DNA from: Propionibacteriaceae bacterium
GTDB taxonomy: Bacteria; Actinomycetota; Actinomycetes; Propionibacteriales; Propionibacteriaceae
Direction of reading: 5' to 3'
Length of the DNA: 8,308 nt
Assembly: GCA_031260385.1 (NCBI GenBank)
Contig: JAIRKB010000093.1
Coordinates: 1 to 8,308, forward strand
In this document: in pieces, positions 6,451-8,308 of the stretch
Position numbering within the stretch: position 1 is the stretch's first letter
Layout: each line of letters begins with the position of its first letter
Position numbers and translations under genes: made by a program
The notes under the pieces: generated by a model
Seen by the model: only the letters and a program-made list of their open reading frames with translations
What the model was told of the DNA's origin: nothing
Database searches by the model: none

Positions 6451-6486
6451 TTGGACTTATCCTGTTTTTTTTGAGGATAAGTCCAA
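6451..6486. repeat. Perfect 12-bp inverted repeat with T8 loop
   Basis: TTGGACTTATCC (6451-6462) and GGATAAGTCCAA (6475-6486) are exact reverse complements around a 12-base loop TGTTTTTTTTGA. It lacks a T-tract after the stem on either strand, so it is not a standard terminator. It could be a subterminal hairpin of a transposable element, an operator, or an RNA stem. Confidence 0.85.
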
Positions 6487-6500
6487 GTTGAGCGAGTGAT

Positions 6501-6531
6501 CGGGCTTTGGGCCCCTAGGCCTTGAGGCTCG
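6501..6531. repeat. GC-rich imperfect hairpin
   Basis: CGGGCTT (6501-6507) pairs with AGGCTCG (6525-6531), including two G-U pairs, and an inner GGCC/GGCC stem (6510-6513 with 6518-6521) closes a four-base CCTA loop. It follows the T8 hairpin by 14 bases. Moderate stability; function unknown. Confidence 0.45.
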
Positions 6532-6642
6532 ATTCGTACAAGAATTGTTGCCGTAAAAAGCTACGAGATGCTGCCCTTACTCGTACAAGCCATTTGGGCC
6601 CTGTCCCCTTTGGCATCCATGCTCCTCAAGAGCTGTGTCGGC

Positions 6643-6685
6643 GACGCTCGAAAAGTAGGCCATTTCGACGGTGAATTTTAGGCCA
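6643..6685. repeat. Two subterminal repeats of the IS21-type end
   Basis: Two units each begin with GACG and end with TAGGCCA (TAGGCCA at 6656-6662 and 6679-6685). They lie just outside the istB stop, where transposase-binding sites of IS21-family elements are expected. Confidence 0.6.
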
Positions 6686-6698
6686 CTGTTTGTGTGGT

Positions 6699-7484
6699 CT
6701 AGTCTGCCACTTTTTGTGCTTTGATGCTTGGTAGTTGGTTGATGTCGTGGTTGCGTAGCCGGTAGCTGGCGCCTTTCAGAGTGAGGACATCGGCGTGGTG
6801 GACGATGCGGTCTATCATGGCGGCTGCGACGGTTTGGTCTCCGAATACTTGGCCCCATCCGGAGAATGGTAGGTTCGAGGTCAGGATTAGTGAGGCGTGT
6901 TCGTAACGGCTGGACACGAGTTGGAAGAACAGGTTCGCTGCGTCTTGTTCGAAGGGTAGGTAGCCGACTTCATCAATGATGATGAGCGGGTAGCGGGCGA
7001 GTTTGGTTAGCTCGGTGGGTAGACGGCCTGCGCGGTGAGCGTCTGTCAGGCGGGTTACCCAGTCGACAGCGGTGGCAAATAAGACTCGGTGGCCTTGACG
7101 GCAGGCTTGGATACCGAGCCCTATGGCGAGGTGGGTTTTCCCGGTGCCGGGTGGGCCTAGCAGGACGATGTTACGGGCCTCGGCTAGCCAGGCGCCGGAT
7201 GTGAGCCCAGCGATTTGGTTGCGGATAGCGGGTTGGGCATCATAATCGAAGTCGTCGAGGGTTTTACGGCTGGGGAACCCGGCAGATCTGACTCGTATCT
7301 GCGCGCCAGAGGTGTCCCGGGCTGAGACTTCACGTTCCAAGACGGCGGCCAGGTATTCTTCGTAGCCCCAGTTGTTGTCCCGGGCTTGGGTGGCGAGCCT
7401 GGTCGCTGCTTCCAAGACACGAGGTGCTTTCAACGCTGCAGCAAGATAGGTTAGTTGCTTGGTGGTCTCTGGTGTGGAGTTCAT
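6699..7484 (-). CDS. istB: IS21-family helper ATPase IstB
   Basis: This 261-residue protein is an AAA+ ATPase of the IstB/DnaC group, which assembles on DNA and stimulates the IstA transposase and target choice. From the ATG at 7484, Walker A GPPGTGKT is at 110-117, Walker B LIIIDEVGYLP begins near 167, and the sensor-1 TSN is near 202-204. The length is normal for the family and the frame is unbroken. The start at 7484 is preferred over a GTG 18 bases upstream because it has an AGGAGG site seven bases before it and overlaps the istA stop by one base (TAATG), the usual translational coupling of this pair. The gene looks functional. Confidence 0.95.
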   Translation of the reverse strand: MNSTPETTKQLTYLAAALKAPRVLEAATRLATQARDNNWGYEEYLAAVLEREVSARDTSGAQIRVRSAGFPSRKTLDDFDYDAQPAIRNQIAGLTSGAWLAEARNIVLLGPPGTGKTHLAIGLGIQACRQGHRVLFATAVDWVTRLTDAHRAGRLPTELTKLARYPLIIIDEVGYLPFEQDAANLFFQLVSSRYEHASLILTSNLPFSGWGQVFGDQTVAAAMIDRIVHHADVLTLKGASYRLRNHDINQLPSIKAQKVAD

Positions 7485-8308
7485 TACGCGGCCTCCTGCC
7501 AATCCACACCGAAGGCCTTGTCGTAGTCAGCTAGGTCTCTGATCAATACCCCATCATCAGCGCTGACCAGCCGGGGTTGCTGGAACTCGGCGCGCAGCTT
7601 GGAGGCGATGTGGACATGGGCCGGGTCCGTCACGGTTTGACCATGAGCCCAAACGCGTTGGTGGTCAGCAACCAGGTGTTTGTCGAGTCGCACCTGGACA
7701 CGTTCCAGGTCGGCTGTGACATCAACAAGCCTGCCGATCGCTGTGGGATCGACTGAATAGTCGTTCCCAGCCACAGACACATAGTAGTCACGACCAAGAC
7801 GGACCTGGTTACGCCACCCCAAGCCGAATACGACCGGTGGCAACACCAACATGGCCGCCTTATCAGTGGTCAAAGCATCAACAGGACGGGTTTTGGTGGT
7901 GCGCACAACCCGGTTATTCGCCCAAGCTAACCAGTCAGCGAACTGGGTGTTGAAGTCCCCTGGTGAGGTGAATACTCGCCCCGGCATAAACGAGGTCTCA
8001 AAGAACCCGTTACGGCGTTCCACGCTGCCTTTCGTCTCTGGGTCGAACGCTTTCAGTAACACAATCCTTGTAGCCAGTGTCCCAGCGAACATTCTGGCTT
8101 TCTCAGTTAAACGCTGTCGTTGTCCGATCCCGGTCTCGTTGTCCCAAATCAGTCGTCGAGGTGTCCGACCCAACTGGGATAACAACCCCCACATGCCCAG
8201 CAGTAGATCATCGGTCCGCCGTGATGGGATCATCCTTGCCAGTATGAACCTAGAGAACGTCGCAACCATCACCAACACTGGTAACAACACCGGTGTGCCG
8301 TCTTCCAA
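7484..8308 (-). CDS. istA: IS21-family transposase IstA, C-terminal part (runs off the window)
   Basis: The frame is open to the right edge, so only the last 274 residues are seen and the first visible codon (TTG) is not a real start. The visible part holds most of the DDE catalytic core: the second acidic residue in LIWDNETG (visible residue 56) and the glutamate in ETKGSVERRN (residue 97). The first aspartate and the N-terminal DNA-binding helices must lie upstream. The C-terminal segment has the beta-barrel-like region with GNDYSVDP seen in IstA proteins. The TAA overlaps the istB ATG by one base. No frameshift is visible, so the transposase may be active if its N-terminus is intact. Confidence 0.93.
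   Translation of the reverse strand: MEDGTPVLLPVLVMVATFSRFILARMIPSRRTDDLLLGMWGLLSQLGRTPRRLIWDNETGIGQRQRLTEKARMFAGTLATRIVLLKAFDPETKGSVERRNGFFETSFMPGRVFTSPGDFNTQFADWLAWANNRVVRTTKTRPVDALTTDKAAMLVLPPVVFGLGWRNQVRLGRDYYVSVAGNDYSVDPTAIGRLVDVTADLERVQVRLDKHLVADHQRVWAHGQTVTDPAHVHIASKLRAEFQQPRLVSADDGVLIRDLADYDKAFGVDWQEAA
7492..7497 (-). promoter_or_regulatory. istB ribosome binding site inside the istA end
   Basis: AGGAGG on the minus strand lies within the last codons of istA, seven bases before the istB ATG, supporting coupled translation and fixing the istB start. Confidence 0.8.

Larger units (their letters stand above)
6364..6633. other. Non-coding stretch between operator array and IS end
   Basis: No credible gene is seen on either strand. 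It contains a perfect 12-bp inverted repeat with a T8 loop (6451-6486), a GC-rich imperfect hairpin (6501-6531) and a 9-bp direct repeat TCGTACAAG (6534-6542 and 6581-6589). It may be the remnant of another mobile element or a structured RNA; neither can be shown from this sequence. Confidence 0.5.
6634..8308 (-). mobile_element. IS21-family insertion sequence, partial (istB end plus part of istA)
   Basis: The element is identified by the istA-istB pair with overlapping stop and start. The istB side carries subterminal repeats that share GACG and TAGGCCA: 6643-6662 and 6667-6685, about 24 bases apart, typical of IS21-family ends, where several transposase-binding repeats lie inside the tip. 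A TGT at 6634 or 6636 is a possible tip, since IS21 elements start with TG, but the edge is a guess because the opposite end is outside the window. No target duplication can be assigned. Confidence 0.8.

Noticed and set aside
6577..6858. Minus-strand frame overlapping the istB end
   Set aside because: Out of frame with istB and crosses the IS end; composition looks like a shadow.

Overview
The window looks like a moderately GC-rich actinobacterial chromosome segment. The signs are GC-rich codon use, a proline-rich cytoplasmic tail before a single membrane helix, strong purine-rich ribosome sites, and an actinobacterial-looking IS21 element. A propionibacterial relative is my guess, but nothing here proves the genus. 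All functional calls come from motif reading without any database search.

Layout: positions 3-1325 (+) encode a membrane-anchored protein with a long Pro/Gln/Tyr tandem-repeat tail and two extracytoplasmic domains. It converges, with one base between the stop codons, on a minus-strand run of three genes read right to left: a lipoprotein resembling the LprI/DUF1311 family (4772-4173), a GT-B fold glycosyltransferase (4091-3036), and a diverged PLP enzyme of the tyrosine phenol-lyase/tryptophanase family (2775-1327). The last gene is separated by a 260-bp leader holding a dyad and a hairpin, so it may have its own control.

Further right, 6216-4954 (-) encodes a regulator-like protein with a shortened AlbA_2 (Schlafen-type) domain, a GHKL-type ATPase region and a C-terminal winged helix. 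Its upstream region, 6222-6363, carries seven copies of an AGGTGTnAC-type box in ordered direct and inverted arrangements, partly with an 11-bp period. This is the most striking non-coding signal in the window and looks like an operator array, possibly for autoregulation. From 6364 to about 6630 there is no credible gene, but there is a perfect 12-bp inverted repeat with a T8 loop, a second GC-rich hairpin and a 9-bp direct repeat.

The right end (about 6634-8308) is one side of an IS21-family insertion sequence: intact istB, the C-terminal part of istA running off the window, and subterminal repeats next to the istB end. The other IS end lies outside the window.
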